The position numbers and the translations under genes are program-made. From G963665005 sp963665005 (GTDB lineage Bacteria > Bacillota > Clostridia > Christensenellales > SZUA-584): a stretch of 64,000 bases of DNA. Location of the stretch: contig CAXXTQ010000001.1 of NCBI GenBank assembly GCA_963665005.2, forward strand, positions 1 through 64,000, given 5' to 3'. The notes under the pieces were generated by a model. The model was not told the origin of the DNA. It did no database searches and saw nothing but the letters and a program-made list of their open reading frames with translations. Positions 7,949 through 16,980 of this stretch are shown here, piece after piece. Numbering within the stretch: the stretch's first letter is position 1; each line of letters starts with the position of its first letter.

Positions 7949-9474
7949 CAAAATACCTTAGCTTTTCCAATAAGCTTGTCTCTTTCTTTAGATGACGTAA
8001 TCTCGCGCACTTTATAATCGGAAAGATGCACCGCTTCGTCCGACAATATATAGAACTTTACGCCTTCTTTGATAGGGATTATGGGCGTACCCGCCGCGTT
8101 CTTGCTTTCTATATATTTGGCGACCATGGGGTTTACTTCTATAAGAAACTCGTTCGCATCAGAGCTTAAAACATAACGCTGTACCTGCCGCCTTATGTTC
8201 ATCGCCGTTGTTTCTTCGCTGTCTACAAGGCCGCTTCCGCCGCAGTAAGGGCACGTCCTTTTAACAAGGCTTGAAAGTTTGCGCCTTACCTTTTTTCGCG
8301 TCATTTCGACAAGCCCGAGGTTGGTTATGCCAAGCACATTCGTCTTTGTCCTGTCTTTGGCAAGCGCCGTCTCAAGCGCTTCTATAACCTTTGTTTTGTT
8401 GCCCTCAACTTCCATATCTATAAAATCAATTACAATGATACCGCTTATGTCCCGAAGCCGGAGCTGGCGCGCTATTTCTTTTGCCGCCTCGCAGTTTACT
8501 TTGAGAATAGTCTCCTGAAGGTTATTGTCGCCGACAAACTTGCCCGTGTTTACGTCAATTACGGTAAGCGCCTCTGTCTCGTCGATAATTATATAAGCGC
8601 CGTTTTTTATCCATACCTTTTTTTCAAGCGCTTTGTCTATTCTAGATTGTATGCCAAAATCGTCAAATATTGAGTTTTTCGCGTCATATAGGCGCACTCT
8701 GTCTTTCATATACGGCGCGATTATTCCGGCAACTGCCGTTACTCTTTCAAAATAGTCTTTGTCGTTTATAACAAGCTCGGAAACGTCCGTCGTAAACATA
8801 TCGCGCACCGTTCTGAAAATAAGCGATTCTTCGGCGTGTATAAGCCTTGGCGCACGAAGAACATCGCTTCTGGAGTTAATTCTCTTCCAAAGCCGCTCCA
8901 AAAACGCAATCTCTCCCACAAAATCTTCTTCTGATTTGCCGACTGCGGCTGTGCGTACAATAATACCCATGTCTTCGGGTTTGATGCGTTCGACAATGCT
9001 CTTTAGCCTGTCGCGCTCTTTTTCGTTTTCTATACGCCGCGAGACACCTACATGGTTAACCGTCGGCATAAGCACCAGCATGCGCCCTGGCAACGTTACG
9101 TGCGTTGTTATGCGCGCGCCCTTTGTTCCGCCCGGCTGTTTTAGCACCTGTACCATTATTTCCTGGTCTTCCTGTACCATCTCTTCTATGCTTTTTTGGT
9201 TAAGGTTGGGATATTCCTCTGTTTGTTCGAATTCAAAATCGGAAGTATCGGCGAGTATATCGCCCGCATAAAGAAAAGCGTTTCTCTCGAGCCCGATATC
9301 AACAAACGCCGCCTGCATTCCGGGAAGCACGTTCGCGACCCGCCCTTTGTATATATTGCCCACGAGCCTTTCTTTGCCCCTGCGCTCAACATGAATTTCT
9401 ACAAGCTTATTGTTTTCCAAAAGAGCGATCCTCGCCTCTAAAGGATTAATGTCCGCTATTATTTTTTTGTTCAT
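7945..9474 (-). CDS. rng: Ribonuclease G/E family endoribonuclease
   Basis: 509 residues. The N-terminal S1-like RNA-binding domain (GNIYKGRVANVLPGMQAAFVDI, residues about 40-60) is followed by the RNase H-like catalytic region with metal-binding aspartates in ALTVIDVNTGKF and GIIVIDFIDM. A Zn-link motif CPYCGGSG sits near residue 425. The protein lacks the long disordered scaffold of enterobacterial RNase E, as expected for RNase G. It processes rRNA and mRNA. Its position before rplU-rpmA and after the TIGR03936 gene is conserved in Clostridia. Confidence 0.93.
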   Translation of the reverse strand: MNKKIIADINPLEARIALLENNKLVEIHVERRGKERLVGNIYKGRVANVLPGMQAAFVDIGLERNAFLYAGDILADTSDFEFEQTEEYPNLNQKSIEEMVQEDQEIMVQVLKQPGGTKGARITTHVTLPGRMLVLMPTVNHVGVSRRIENEKERDRLKSIVERIKPEDMGIIVRTAAVGKSEEDFVGEIAFLERLWKRINSRSDVLRAPRLIHAEESLIFRTVRDMFTTDVSELVINDKDYFERVTAVAGIIAPYMKDRVRLYDAKNSIFDDFGIQSRIDKALEKKVWIKNGAYIIIDETEALTVIDVNTGKFVGDNNLQETILKVNCEAAKEIARQLRLRDISGIIVIDFIDMEVEGNKTKVIEALETALAKDRTKTNVLGITNLGLVEMTRKKVRRKLSSLVKRTCPYCGGSGLVDSEETTAMNIRRQVQRYVLSSDANEFLIEVNPMVAKYIESKNAAGTPIIPIKEGVKFYILSDEAVHLSDYKVREITSSKERDKLIGKAKVFC

Positions 9475-9526
9475 TAAAACGCTCCAAACTTATTTTAAAA
9501 TATTATAAAGGCCGTAAAGCCTATTG

Positions 9527-10198
9527 CTAACTTTCTGACAGCGCAGTTAAAAGATCGACCGCTTTTTCGTCAATATGTGTCAAGAGCTTCGTTCTTACTA
9601 TAGAATGCTCAAAGCTGCCTGCGCGTTTTTTCAATTCTTCTATTACTAATTCGGGCTTTAAAGATCCCGACGGCGCGGCGGCAAGCCGCATACGCAAATT
9701 CTCGCCCTCAAGACCCAGCATAATGATCATGCTTCTTATGTCAATTTTTTTGCTTTTTCCTTTAGAAATTTTCTCTGCGATAATTTCTTTGCTATCTATT
9801 ATATCACAAACAGCTGCTTTTAACTTATCGATATTCGCATTTTTTATAACCGCTTTATATTCCGCTTCGCGAAGAGCCGCCATAAGCTTTGGCGCGCCGT
9901 CTTTTAGCTTTACCGCTTTTTTTGCATAAATTCCCGGGGCAAGCGCATTTTTAAGCTTGTCTAAAAATACTTCAGGTGAGATATCCGTTGTCGTTACTAT
10001 CTCTGCGCATTCGCATTCACTCTCTAGCCCAAGCGCCAGAGCAGACGCGAAAGACACCGTATAATGCGGATTAAACCCTTCAGAAAATTTTACGGGCAGT
10101 TTTGATCTTCTTATTGCGCGCCCGAAAGAGCGCTGGAGATCTAAATGAGATATATATTTTGCAGGGCCTTTTTTCTCGAAAGATACCGCTATTCTCAT
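9527..10198 (-). CDS. TIGR03936-family radical-SAM-associated protein (DUF2344)
   Basis: About 223 residues, start at the ATG that overlaps the stop of the upstream radical-SAM gene (ATGA). The N-terminal pattern MRIAVSFEKKGPAKYISHLDLQRSFGRAIRRS and SEGFNPHYTVSFASALALGLES is characteristic of the family. Its function is unknown. It is nearly always encoded directly after the TIGR03960 radical-SAM protein, here with translational coupling, so the two probably act together. Confidence 0.88.
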   Translation of the reverse strand: MRIAVSFEKKGPAKYISHLDLQRSFGRAIRRSKLPVKFSEGFNPHYTVSFASALALGLESECECAEIVTTTDISPEVFLDKLKNALAPGIYAKKAVKLKDGAPKLMAALREAEYKAVIKNANIDKLKAAVCDIIDSKEIIAEKISKGKSKKIDIRSMIIMLGLEGENLRMRLAAAPSGSLKPELVIEELKKRAGSFEHSIVRTKLLTHIDEKAVDLLTALSES

Positions 10199-12030
10199 GT
10201 GCATAACCCCGCAGTCTTAAGCCCGCAGTTCGTACACCCCTGCCTGCAGTCAGGCGTCGTCTTTTTTTCGTTGGAAAGCATCTTCTCGTTTTTTAGATAC
10301 TCTTTGCTCACACCCGAATCTATCATATCCCAAGGCAGCATTTCGTCAAAACCGCGCTGCCTGTTTGCATAAAACTCGGGCGATAACCCCGAGCTTTCAA
10401 ACGCCGCCTGCCAAGAAGAAAAATCAAAGCTTTCTTTCCAGCTGTCAAACCTGCACCCGTTTTCGTAAGCAAAACGCAGCACCTCGCCAAGCCTTGCGTC
10501 TCCGCGCGCGAACACAGCCTCTAACATGCTGAGCCGTGCGTCGTGCCAGTTTAACCTTACGCCCTTAATATTTCGAAACGCCTGCTTTAAAAAGTCTTGT
10601 TTTGCTTCCAAAGTTTCCAGGCTGTCCTGCGCGTCCCATTGGAACGGCGTGTGCGTCTTGGGCACAAAACACGCGACGCTGACGGTCATTTTGAATCCGC
10701 GCCCGCGCCTTTGCTTTGGCACCTCGTAATAAATGCTTCGTATACGCGCCGCCATATCGGCAATGCCCTGCAGGTCCTCTTTCGTCTCGCCCGGCAGGCC
10801 TATCATAAAATACAGCTTAACTCCGTTTGTTCCGCTGTTAAAAGCATCTGTAACGGCGTTCATGATATCTTCATCGGTAAAATTCTTATTTATTATATCA
10901 CGCAAACGCTGCGTACCCGCCTCTGGCGCGAACGTCAGCCCCGTGTTTCTGACTTTGCGCAGTTTGTCTGCGTATTCTCCCTTATACGAATCTATTCTAA
11001 GCGACGGCACAGCAAGCGACACTCCCGTACCTTCAAAGTCTTCGTAAAGTTCGCACACGAGTTTTGCTATCTCGCTGTAATCGCCCGTAGAAAGAGATGT
11101 TAATGATACTTCCTCGTACCCTGTGTTTTCTATGCTTGCCTTTGCCTCGCGTATTAGCCTTTGTGCGCTTCTTTCACGCACAGGGCGGTATACAAACCCC
11201 GCCTGGCAGAAACGGCAGCCGCGCGTGCAGCCGCGCATGACCTCGAGCGTTACCCTGTCGTGCACTACGCCAAGAAACGGCACTATGGGAAACGTCGGGA
11301 AAAAGCTTTCGTTAAAATTCGCCGTTATTCTTTTTTGCACGCTTTCGGGCGCGCCCTCAAGCGGCACAATTTCTTTAACGGTATTATCGCTGTTATACGA
11401 AACTTCATAAAGGCTCGGCACGTAAACTCCTTTTATGCCGCTTGCCTTTTTCAAAAACTCATACCTGCCCAGTTCCTCTTGCTTGCATTTTTTATAAAGA
11501 GAAAGAATCTCGGGAAGCACCTCTTCTCCCTCGCCTATAACAAAAAGGTCTATAAAATCGGCAAGCGGCTCTGGGTTATAAGTGCACCCTCCGCCCGCTA
11601 TGACTATCGGCATACCGTCCGTTCTGTCTTTTGCGTAAATCGGAATACGCCCGAGTTCGAGCATTGCCAAAACGTTTGTATAGCACATCTCATACGACAG
11701 GTTTATACCGACAATATCAAAATCGCAAAGAGGCGTCTTTTCCTCGAGCGAATAAAGCGGCATGTTTGCTTTTTTAAGCTCGCTCTCCATATCCGGCCAT
11801 GGCGAAAAGCACCTCTGCGCATAAACATCCGCCATATTGTTTGCTATATGGTAGAGTATTTTGGTGCCTGTGTGAGACATGCCGACCTCGTAAACGTCGG
11901 GAAAACACAGCACAATATTTACCATATCGCCGTCAATATTCTTTTTTATTTCGCCCAACTCTCCGCCCGTGTACCTCGCCGGTTTTTGCACTTTCGGAAG
12001 AATCGCATCTAATTTTTCTATATCTATCAC
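10195..12030 (-). CDS. TIGR03960-family B12-binding-domain radical SAM protein
   Basis: About 611 residues. I place the start at GTG 12030, giving MIDIEKLDAILPKVQKPARY, which matches the family's N-terminus; a longer frame to 12078 exists. A B12-binding-like Rossmann region (VNIVLCFPDVYEVGMSHTG) is followed by the radical SAM cluster motif CTRGCRFCQAGF. FAPEAGTQRLRDIINKN and YFMIGLPGETKEDL are further radical SAM signatures. The substrate is not known; the conserved neighbourhood with rng and ribosomal genes suggests RNA or ribosome modification, which is inference. Confidence 0.88.
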   Translation of the reverse strand: MIDIEKLDAILPKVQKPARYTGGELGEIKKNIDGDMVNIVLCFPDVYEVGMSHTGTKILYHIANNMADVYAQRCFSPWPDMESELKKANMPLYSLEEKTPLCDFDIVGINLSYEMCYTNVLAMLELGRIPIYAKDRTDGMPIVIAGGGCTYNPEPLADFIDLFVIGEGEEVLPEILSLYKKCKQEELGRYEFLKKASGIKGVYVPSLYEVSYNSDNTVKEIVPLEGAPESVQKRITANFNESFFPTFPIVPFLGVVHDRVTLEVMRGCTRGCRFCQAGFVYRPVRERSAQRLIREAKASIENTGYEEVSLTSLSTGDYSEIAKLVCELYEDFEGTGVSLAVPSLRIDSYKGEYADKLRKVRNTGLTFAPEAGTQRLRDIINKNFTDEDIMNAVTDAFNSGTNGVKLYFMIGLPGETKEDLQGIADMAARIRSIYYEVPKQRRGRGFKMTVSVACFVPKTHTPFQWDAQDSLETLEAKQDFLKQAFRNIKGVRLNWHDARLSMLEAVFARGDARLGEVLRFAYENGCRFDSWKESFDFSSWQAAFESSGLSPEFYANRQRGFDEMLPWDMIDSGVSKEYLKNEKMLSNEKKTTPDCRQGCTNCGLKTAGLCT

Positions 12031-12112
12031 ATTACATTCCAAATATATTTTTTGTTCCAAGCGGATATTATAACACAATTCGGCAATATAGCATAAATGT
12101 TTTATTCTTTGC

Positions 12113-12478
12113 CTATTTAGCCGTCTTTACCTCGTGCCAGTATCCGTCCGGGTCTGATACGAAATAGACCCCCATTTTCTTATTCTCATAACATACTATG
12201 TCCATTTTTTTATGTTTTTTATACGCAGCATCTATATCGTCCGTCGCAAATCCGATATGGCTCTCGTTATCGCCGAGGTTGTACGGCCTGTCCATGTTTT
12301 TAAGCCACGTCAGCTCAAGAAAAAACCTGTCTTCGCCGTCCGATAAAAATACGATAATATACTCATTGTCTTTCGCAGTCTTGCGCCGCACCTCTTTAAG
12401 CCCGAAAGCCTTATTAAAAAATGCAATACTCTTTTGCATATCCGCAACATTGATATTAACATGGTCAAGCTTAAACAT
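12113..12478 (-). CDS. VOC-family protein (glyoxalase I-like)
   Basis: 121 residues with the paired beta-alpha-beta-beta-beta modules of the vicinal oxygen chelate fold. Likely metal ligands are His6 (LDHVNI), Glu in FFLELTW, His in NESHIGFA and Glu in YWHEVKT, the set expected of glyoxalase I. It would therefore be a candidate lactoylglutathione-lyase-type enzyme, though the substrate could be another thiol adduct. The ATG follows a GGAGAAAAT site. Confidence 0.75.
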   Translation of the reverse strand: MFKLDHVNINVADMQKSIAFFNKAFGLKEVRRKTAKDNEYIIVFLSDGEDRFFLELTWLKNMDRPYNLGDNESHIGFATDDIDAAYKKHKKMDIVCYENKKMGVYFVSDPDGYWHEVKTAK

Positions 12479-12489
12479 AATTTTCTCCT

Positions 12490-13200
12490 TTATTTTAGTC
12501 TGTCTCCGTTTTTTTGTATGGCAAGCACTTTTGTGCCGCCCGTTTTTATCTTTCTTTTATACTCCGCAGTATCCTCAAAATCCACAAAGTGTATTGGTAT
12601 AAAATATTTTGGTTTCATGGTCTTAACAAAGACATCCGCGCCCTCGTCAAAACCGCTGCCCATCCTTTTATCCACAGGAAAAAACGCATAATCTATTTTT
12701 TTTATTTTATGCCGAATATAGCGCAGTTCGCGCGAGAAGAACATCTCCATCACCCGGGAATATTTTTCATTCCCCTCGTCTTTCCAATGCCAGTTATTTA
12801 AATCGCCCGCATGAAAAAAGCTTTTGCCTTGTGCCTTGACATAAAAACTTCCGCCTATATCGGTTGAGCCAAACTCCTGAACGTGAATAATCCCGTCTTC
12901 ATATTCTTCGCCTCTTGAAAGTATAACCGTCTTTGCCTGCGGCGGCCTGTCTTCTATCGTAGAATCGAGTATGTAAGTTATATTTTGGTTATATTGCGCC
13001 CATTCAAATATGCACTTGTTAAAATGGTCTTTGTGCGCGTGCGACGCGAAAACGTAGACATTATCGGCGTTTTTAATTTCCTCTTCACCAACAAGCCCCT
13101 CCTCAATGCTGCCCTGCTTGTCCGAAAAATAGTCGAATATGAGAAGCGCCTTATTCAAAAAAACGCAAACTGCGCTGTGATAAAGATAATACAGTTTCAT
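12490..13200 (-). CDS. Metallo-beta-lactamase-fold hydrolase
   Basis: About 236 residues; ATG 13200 is preferred because TAAGGA lies upstream and it avoids overlap with the GNAT gene. The metal-binding HxHxDH motif appears as SHAHKDHF, with further ligands in FHAGDLNNWHW and IPIHF. It belongs to the UlaG/YtnP-like group of MBL hydrolases, whose substrates vary. No specific reaction can be assigned. It is followed closely by the VOC gene. Confidence 0.78.
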   Translation of the reverse strand: MKLYYLYHSAVCVFLNKALLIFDYFSDKQGSIEEGLVGEEEIKNADNVYVFASHAHKDHFNKCIFEWAQYNQNITYILDSTIEDRPPQAKTVILSRGEEYEDGIIHVQEFGSTDIGGSFYVKAQGKSFFHAGDLNNWHWKDEGNEKYSRVMEMFFSRELRYIRHKIKKIDYAFFPVDKRMGSGFDEGADVFVKTMKPKYFIPIHFVDFEDTAEYKRKIKTGGTKVLAIQKNGDRLK

Positions 13201-13211
13201 AAATAGTTTCC

Positions 13212-13658
13212 TTACAGTTTCTTTTGAAAGCAAGCGCAGTTTTCGTCACCTGCAAACTCTTTGTAGTTTTCCATTGCCTTGTATCCTATAGCCTCATAAA
13301 GCGCAATTGCCGGCCCCATCATACTGCCCGTCTGCAAAACCGCCCTAGCATATCCTTTTTGCCTTGCAATCTCTTCCAATTTTCTCATCACTTTTCGCGC
13401 AAGCCCCTGCCTTCGAAATGATTTGCAAACGAAAACTCTTTTTATTTCAACGGCATTATTCTCAAATTTCCTGAAAGCGCCGCACGCAACCGGCTTGCCT
13501 TCAGAGTATATTAACACAACATCGTCCAGGCTTTCCAGTTTGTTATGTTTTGAGTATTCGAGCACGACTTCACCAAACATCTGAAAATATTCGTCATCAA
13601 CAAGCCCGGATAAATACGTAAAATCCTTATTATTGCGGTCTGTCACTACGATACGCAT
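13212..13658 (-). CDS. GNAT-family N-acetyltransferase
   Basis: 148 residues from the ATG at 13658, which has GAGGTG 5-9 bases upstream. The acetyl-CoA binding motif A is RRQGLARKVMRKLEEIARQKG, preceded by beta-4 AVEIKRVFVCKSF and followed by the ALYEAIGYKAMENY C-terminal element common to GNAT enzymes. The acceptor is unknown. It sits 12 bp before the MBL gene, so the GNAT, MBL and VOC genes may form one operon inserted between spoIVFB and the radical-SAM pair. Confidence 0.85.
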   Translation of the reverse strand: MRIVVTDRNNKDFTYLSGLVDDEYFQMFGEVVLEYSKHNKLESLDDVVLIYSEGKPVACGAFRKFENNAVEIKRVFVCKSFRRQGLARKVMRKLEEIARQKGYARAVLQTGSMMGPAIALYEAIGYKAMENYKEFAGDENCACFQKKL

Positions 13659-13759
13659 ACACACCTCAAAAAAACTTTTTGTTTTATAGCCTTTTATTTA
13701 TTATATTTCATACGGGTACGGCTAGCAACTAAAAAACTCTCTTGTTAAAAACAGAATGC

Positions 13760-14653
13760 CTATTTTCGCCTGTCGCTCACAGCATTATTAGAGTATAAGT
13801 TTCTAAGCGTTACGTGCGTACCCTTTTGCATTATGCCCCTTAAAATCTGCCTTTCGTCAAGCTCACACAACACTCCCATATCTTTATCGAGCACCGTCAC
13901 AACATTATATTTGCCCGACTCGAATTCGCGCAGTATGTCGCTTACCTTGTCGCTCTGTCTCGCCGCAAACCGATTTACGCAAAGCGTTTTACGCTTGTCT
14001 ATCTTCTCGCGCTTGCCTGATAGATCGCGTATCAATGTGTACGGCACGTTTCTTAGCTCTTTTATCGAAGAGAGGCAAAGAAAAAATCCCATTATAAAAA
14101 AACTCGGGTTTGGCGCATATTCTATCGCTATATAAATGCCTATGCCGATCAAAATTGCGGCAAAAAAAATGCCGGCGCATGCCGTTACCTTTGTGGCGCG
14201 GCGGCTGCCCATAAATGAAGCAAACGCGGCACGGGCTATACGCCCTCCGTCTAGCGGCATTGCAGGCAGCATGTTTACAGCAGCAATGGTCACGCTTGCA
14301 GCTATAAGCTTGTCTGCCGCGGCAATGCTAAACGCATACTTGTCTATTACAAAAACGGCGCACGCAAAAACCATATTTACCGCAGGCCCCGCTGCCGCTA
14401 CAAAAATCTCCCTCGGCCTTGGCATAGCGAAGCATTGCATTTTCGCGGCGCACCCGAACGGAAAAAGCTCCATCTCGGATATGGTCATGCCGAGCGCAGA
14501 CGCCGCGAGAATGTGCGCCCATTCGTGCAGCAAAAGAACAGGGATATAGTACAAAACCACATCTCCCATTCCCAGAGCGATCAATATTATAACGGCGGGT
14601 ATCATAAAAAGGTTTATCTTAAGTCTACCGCCGCAAAGCCGCAAACCTTTCAT
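13760..14653 (-). CDS. spoIVFB: Site-2-protease-type M50 metallopeptidase, SpoIVFB-like
   Basis: 297 residues with several membrane segments. The zinc site is HEWAH (HExxH) near residue 44, and the third ligand is in NMLPAMPLDGGRI near 130. The C-terminal part after residue 215 is cytoplasmic and CBS-like. In sporulating Firmicutes SpoIVFB cleaves pro-sigma-K in the mother cell during forespore signalling. The SpoIVFA-like gene lies 7 bp upstream, which supports this identity over a generic rseP-type protease. Confidence 0.85.
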   Translation of the reverse strand: MKGLRLCGGRLKINLFMIPAVIILIALGMGDVVLYYIPVLLLHEWAHILAASALGMTISEMELFPFGCAAKMQCFAMPRPREIFVAAAGPAVNMVFACAVFVIDKYAFSIAAADKLIAASVTIAAVNMLPAMPLDGGRIARAAFASFMGSRRATKVTACAGIFFAAILIGIGIYIAIEYAPNPSFFIMGFFLCLSSIKELRNVPYTLIRDLSGKREKIDKRKTLCVNRFAARQSDKVSDILREFESGKYNVVTVLDKDMGVLCELDERQILRGIMQKGTHVTLRNLYSNNAVSDRRK

Positions 14654-14660
14654 GCGGCGT

Positions 14661-15413
14661 TTATTGCAAAACCATAGCGGTGCGTTTTTTTATGTAATCG
14701 ATTGGGTCAATAAACTCCTCGCCGTCTTTCATCTCGAGATACAAATATTCACCCGACACCTCGCCTATAGGCTGAGCGGGAAGCACGATATCATCGACGC
14801 GAACAACAGGCGTTATATTATAAAATGTTGCCGTCTGCCCCGCATCGAGCTCTACTTTAACATATCCGCTGCCTTCTATCTCTCCGACCGATGTGACAGT
14901 GCCTTTGGCGATAGATACTATCTGCGTCTCTGCCGGAGCAATGCGCACGCCCATAGACCCGCCTTCGCCGTAACATGTGATAACTTCTCCGCCCGAGGGG
15001 TAAACCACCGCCGCTTCCGGCGTCGGGCTGAAAACATTTTTTAGTTCTTCGTCGAGGTTGTTTACAAACTTTAACCTTCCTATATCCTCTTCGATATCAA
15101 ACTCATGGTTTACCGCCGTTTTAATGGCTTTTGTTACGCTGTCTGCGCCGGGCGAGTTTATAGTGCTTATCGCAAGAATAATAATAGCTATTACGGCGCA
15201 GGTGCCCGTTTTTATAAGCAGCCGCTTATACCTGATATCGGGGTCTTGATGTTTTTGTGTTTTTTCCGCCGAATCCGGCTGGCTTTTCGTGCGGCTTATT
15301 CTAAACTTTTTCGCTATAGCTGCCGCTCTTTTTTTCCACGCCGCCTCCGCTTTGCGCTCTGTTACATTTACAAACCCTTGTGTCTTAAGCTTTGGCAGAT
15401 TGTCTTTATCCAT
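14661..15413 (-). CDS. spoIVFA: SpoIVFA-like protein with degenerate M23 (LytM) domain
   Basis: 250 residues: a basic cytoplasmic N-terminus, one membrane segment near residues 70-88 (TGTCAVIAIIILAIS), then an extracytoplasmic region with an M23-like domain (MGVRIAPAETQIVSIAKGTVTSVGE). The metal-binding His residues of active M23 peptidases are not visible, as in SpoIVFA. SpoIVFA anchors and inhibits SpoIVFB in the outer forespore membrane. The genes are adjacent and probably cotranscribed. Confidence 0.8.
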   Translation of the reverse strand: MDKDNLPKLKTQGFVNVTERKAEAAWKKRAAAIAKKFRISRTKSQPDSAEKTQKHQDPDIRYKRLLIKTGTCAVIAIIILAISTINSPGADSVTKAIKTAVNHEFDIEEDIGRLKFVNNLDEELKNVFSPTPEAAVVYPSGGEVITCYGEGGSMGVRIAPAETQIVSIAKGTVTSVGEIEGSGYVKVELDAGQTATFYNITPVVRVDDIVLPAQPIGEVSGEYLYLEMKDGEEFIDPIDYIKKRTAMVLQ

Positions 15414-15516
15414 GCCTTTGCCCCCCTTTTGCTTTCTCTCATATATATATTGCTAAAAGGCACGAATAATTCAAATGTAACAGAACTGTATTCTTTGTCT
15501 GCTTATTATGACAAAC

Positions 15517-15553
15517 AAAAAAAGCCTCTGACCACAGTCAAAAGCTTCTTTTT
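15517..15553. terminator. Bidirectional hairpin terminator
   Basis: AAGCCTCTGA and TCAAAAGCTT form an imperfect stem with T runs on both sides. It ends the DUF1540 operon on the minus strand. Confidence 0.55.
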
Positions 15554-15562
15554 GTCTATTCT

Positions 15563-15901
15563 CTATTTCGGCCTGTAAGTCTTGCAGCTGCACATCATTG
15601 TGCCGTGCGGGTCTTCTATCTGCACTCCGGGAGCCTTGCAATGAAACGATTGGTTATATGCGCATTTTGAAACATTGCACGATATTTTGGGCGCGCCTAT
15701 AAACTCTGCTCCGAATTCTGAGTCTACATCAGAAAACGCGTTTCTGATACTGTCTTTTTCTGCCGCAACAAACGCCGTGTCTTTTGTGTATGTATCACAA
15801 AAAGTCTCTTGCCTTGTATTGTTTATCTGAATAGCTTTTGCGCTGCACCTGTTATGCAGGTTGTGCATACAGTCTGTCGCCTGGCATGTCAATGATTCCA
15901 T
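15563..15901 (-). CDS. DUF1540 protein with two Cys modules
   Basis: 112 residues with two copies of the DUF1540 module: LTCQATDCMHNLHNRCSAKAI at the N-terminus and ISCNVSKCAYNQSFHCKAPGV near residue 75, each followed by a further Cys in the FCDTY or CKTY element. The Cys spacing suggests metal binding. The family is common in Clostridia and its function is not established. The start follows AAAGGGGTG, which overlaps the end of a smaller DUF1540 gene; the two form an operon. Confidence 0.85.
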   Translation of the reverse strand: MESLTCQATDCMHNLHNRCSAKAIQINNTRQETFCDTYTKDTAFVAAEKDSIRNAFSDVDSEFGAEFIGAPKISCNVSKCAYNQSFHCKAPGVQIEDPHGTMMCSCKTYRPK

Positions 15902-15904
15902 TTT

Positions 15905-16072
15905 TTAATCACCCCTTTTTTTAAAACTTTGGCACATACTTTCTTCTGGTGTATCTACAACGCTTGAAATTGGCGCTATATGTATGCTTATGAGTCCGCA
16001 GCTATTGCCGTTTTCACAATACCGGCAGGAAGTTACGGAACAATTTATACTCTGTGTCCCTTTTTTATCCAT
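15905..16072 (-). CDS. Small single-module DUF1540 protein
   Basis: A 55-residue ORF, MDKKGTQSINCSVTSCRYC..., ending ESMCQSFKKRGD. It holds one DUF1540 module: two Cys four residues apart, further Cys in CENGNSCGLISIHI, and the last Cys in MCQSF. The ATG at 16072 has GGAGGAACGCG upstream. It lies 3 bp before the two-module paralogue, which suggests duplication within the family. Confidence 0.75.
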   Translation of the reverse strand: MDKKGTQSINCSVTSCRYCENGNSCGLISIHIAPISSVVDTPEESMCQSFKKRGD

Positions 16073-16163
16073 TCGCGTTCCTCCTTAAAAAAACCGCTTG
16101 TATAGCTTCTAGTATTCCTCACGCAAATAAAAAATATTACATCCGTCTAAAAAATGGCACAAA

Positions 16164-16197
16164 AAAGGCCAGCCTGCAAAAACTTACAAGCTGGTTT
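16164..16197 (-). terminator. Terminator of the peroxiredoxin gene
   Basis: On the minus strand CCAGC and GCTGG close a stem around 16170-16196, followed by CCTTTTTTG. It lies 15 bp after the stop of the C-terminal peroxiredoxin fragment. Confidence 0.6.
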
Positions 16198-16211
16198 ATG
16201 AAAAACAAACT

Positions 16212-16751
16212 CTAGCTGTTAGCTTTGTTATAGCACAGATACCAGTCCATGCAGTTCTCGCCCGTTTCCTGCCTCTTCTTAGCCTCGCTCACCGTCTTCG
16301 GAGGCGGCATAACAGTCGGATAGCCCGGGCGCCAGTTTGCGGGAGTAACCACCTTATCCGCGTCCGATGTCTGAAGCGCGTCGAGAAGCCGCAGTATCTC
16401 GCCTATGTTTCTGCCGTTTGTCATGGGATAGATAAGCTTTGCGCGTATAACACCCGTCGGGTCAATCAAAAATACGTTTCTTACAGTCTCGGTAGAGCTT
16501 ACGCCCGGCTGTATCATGCCGAACATCTTTGCTATCGCCATATCCCTGTCCTCGATAATGGGGAACGGTATCTCAATGCCCGTGTTGCGGAATATGTTCA
16601 TTACCCACGCTATATGCGAAGCATTAGAGTCTATCGACAGCCCGAGAAGCTCTGCGTTTCTGTCGGCAAAATCCTGCGCGCGCTGTGCAAAAGCGATAAA
16701 TTCTGTTGTACAGACGGGTGTAAAATCGCCTGTTATAAAAACACATAACAT
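16212..16751 (-). pseudogene. Peroxiredoxin (Prx6 type), C-terminal part, separated by the prophage
   Basis: Residues from GDFTPVCTTEFIAFAQ onward form the C-terminal 166 residues of a 1-Cys Prx6-type peroxiredoxin, including the peroxidatic Cys, IEDRDMAIAKMFGM, the Arg in TVRNVFLIDPTG, and the Prx6-type C-terminal arm ending near PANWRPGYPTVMPPPK. The first seven residues (MLCVFIT) are encoded by phage DNA, so the open frame to an ATG at 16751 is a by-product of integration. The N-terminal 59 residues lie 41.7 kb away (58362-58556). This fragment lacks the first strands of the thioredoxin fold and is probably not functional unless the phage excises. Confidence 0.9.
16714..16730. other. attL of the prophage
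   Basis: Core GGTGTAAAATC at 16717-16727 is identical to 58384-58394; the wider pattern ACnGGTGTAAAATCnCC matches at 15 of 17 positions. On the minus strand the core encodes DFTP of the peroxiredoxin motif PGDFTPVC. Confidence 0.88.
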
Positions 16752-16752
16752 A

Positions 16753-16779
16753 AAGAGCCTCTTTTATTGAGGCTCTTTC
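16753..16779. terminator. Terminator at the left prophage end
   Basis: AAGAGCCTC and GAGGCTCTT form a 9-bp stem with a TTTTATT loop; T-rich sequence follows on both sides. It overlaps the 3' end of the HTH gene and stops phage transcription before attL. Confidence 0.75.
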
Positions 16780-16967
16780 TTCCTTCTATTTCTCACTGGC
16801 TTTTTAACATATCTGCGATCTGAAGGTTTTGCCGCATCAGAAGGTACTAGCCAATCACGCCCGATCCGCTGCGCTTCCGGAAGCTTGCCGCGCTCTATCC
16901 ATGACCTGACAGTCCTGGGCGCTACGCCCCAAGCTTCGGCCGCTTCTTTCACAGTGATATATTTCAT
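16764..16967 (-). CDS. Small MerR/excisionase-type helix-turn-helix protein
   Basis: 67 residues from ATG 16967, chosen because AAAGGAG lies 8 bases upstream. KYITVKEAAEAWGVAPRTVRSWIERGKL is an excisionase-like winged HTH (helix_turn_helix_17 type), followed by a basic C-terminus rich in Arg and Lys. In the circular phage it would stand next to attP and the integrase. A small DNA-binding protein in that place is a reasonable candidate for the recombination directionality factor. That role is inference; similar proteins also occur as general regulators. Confidence 0.7.
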   Translation of the reverse strand: MKYITVKEAAEAWGVAPRTVRSWIERGKLPEAQRIGRDWLVPSDAAKPSDRRYVKKPVRNRRKKEPQ

Positions 16968-16980
16968 AGGCATCTCTCCT

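Noticed and set aside
11161..12012. Long plus-strand ORF (283 codons)
   Set aside because: Antisense shadow of the TIGR03960 radical SAM gene, with no recognisable domain.
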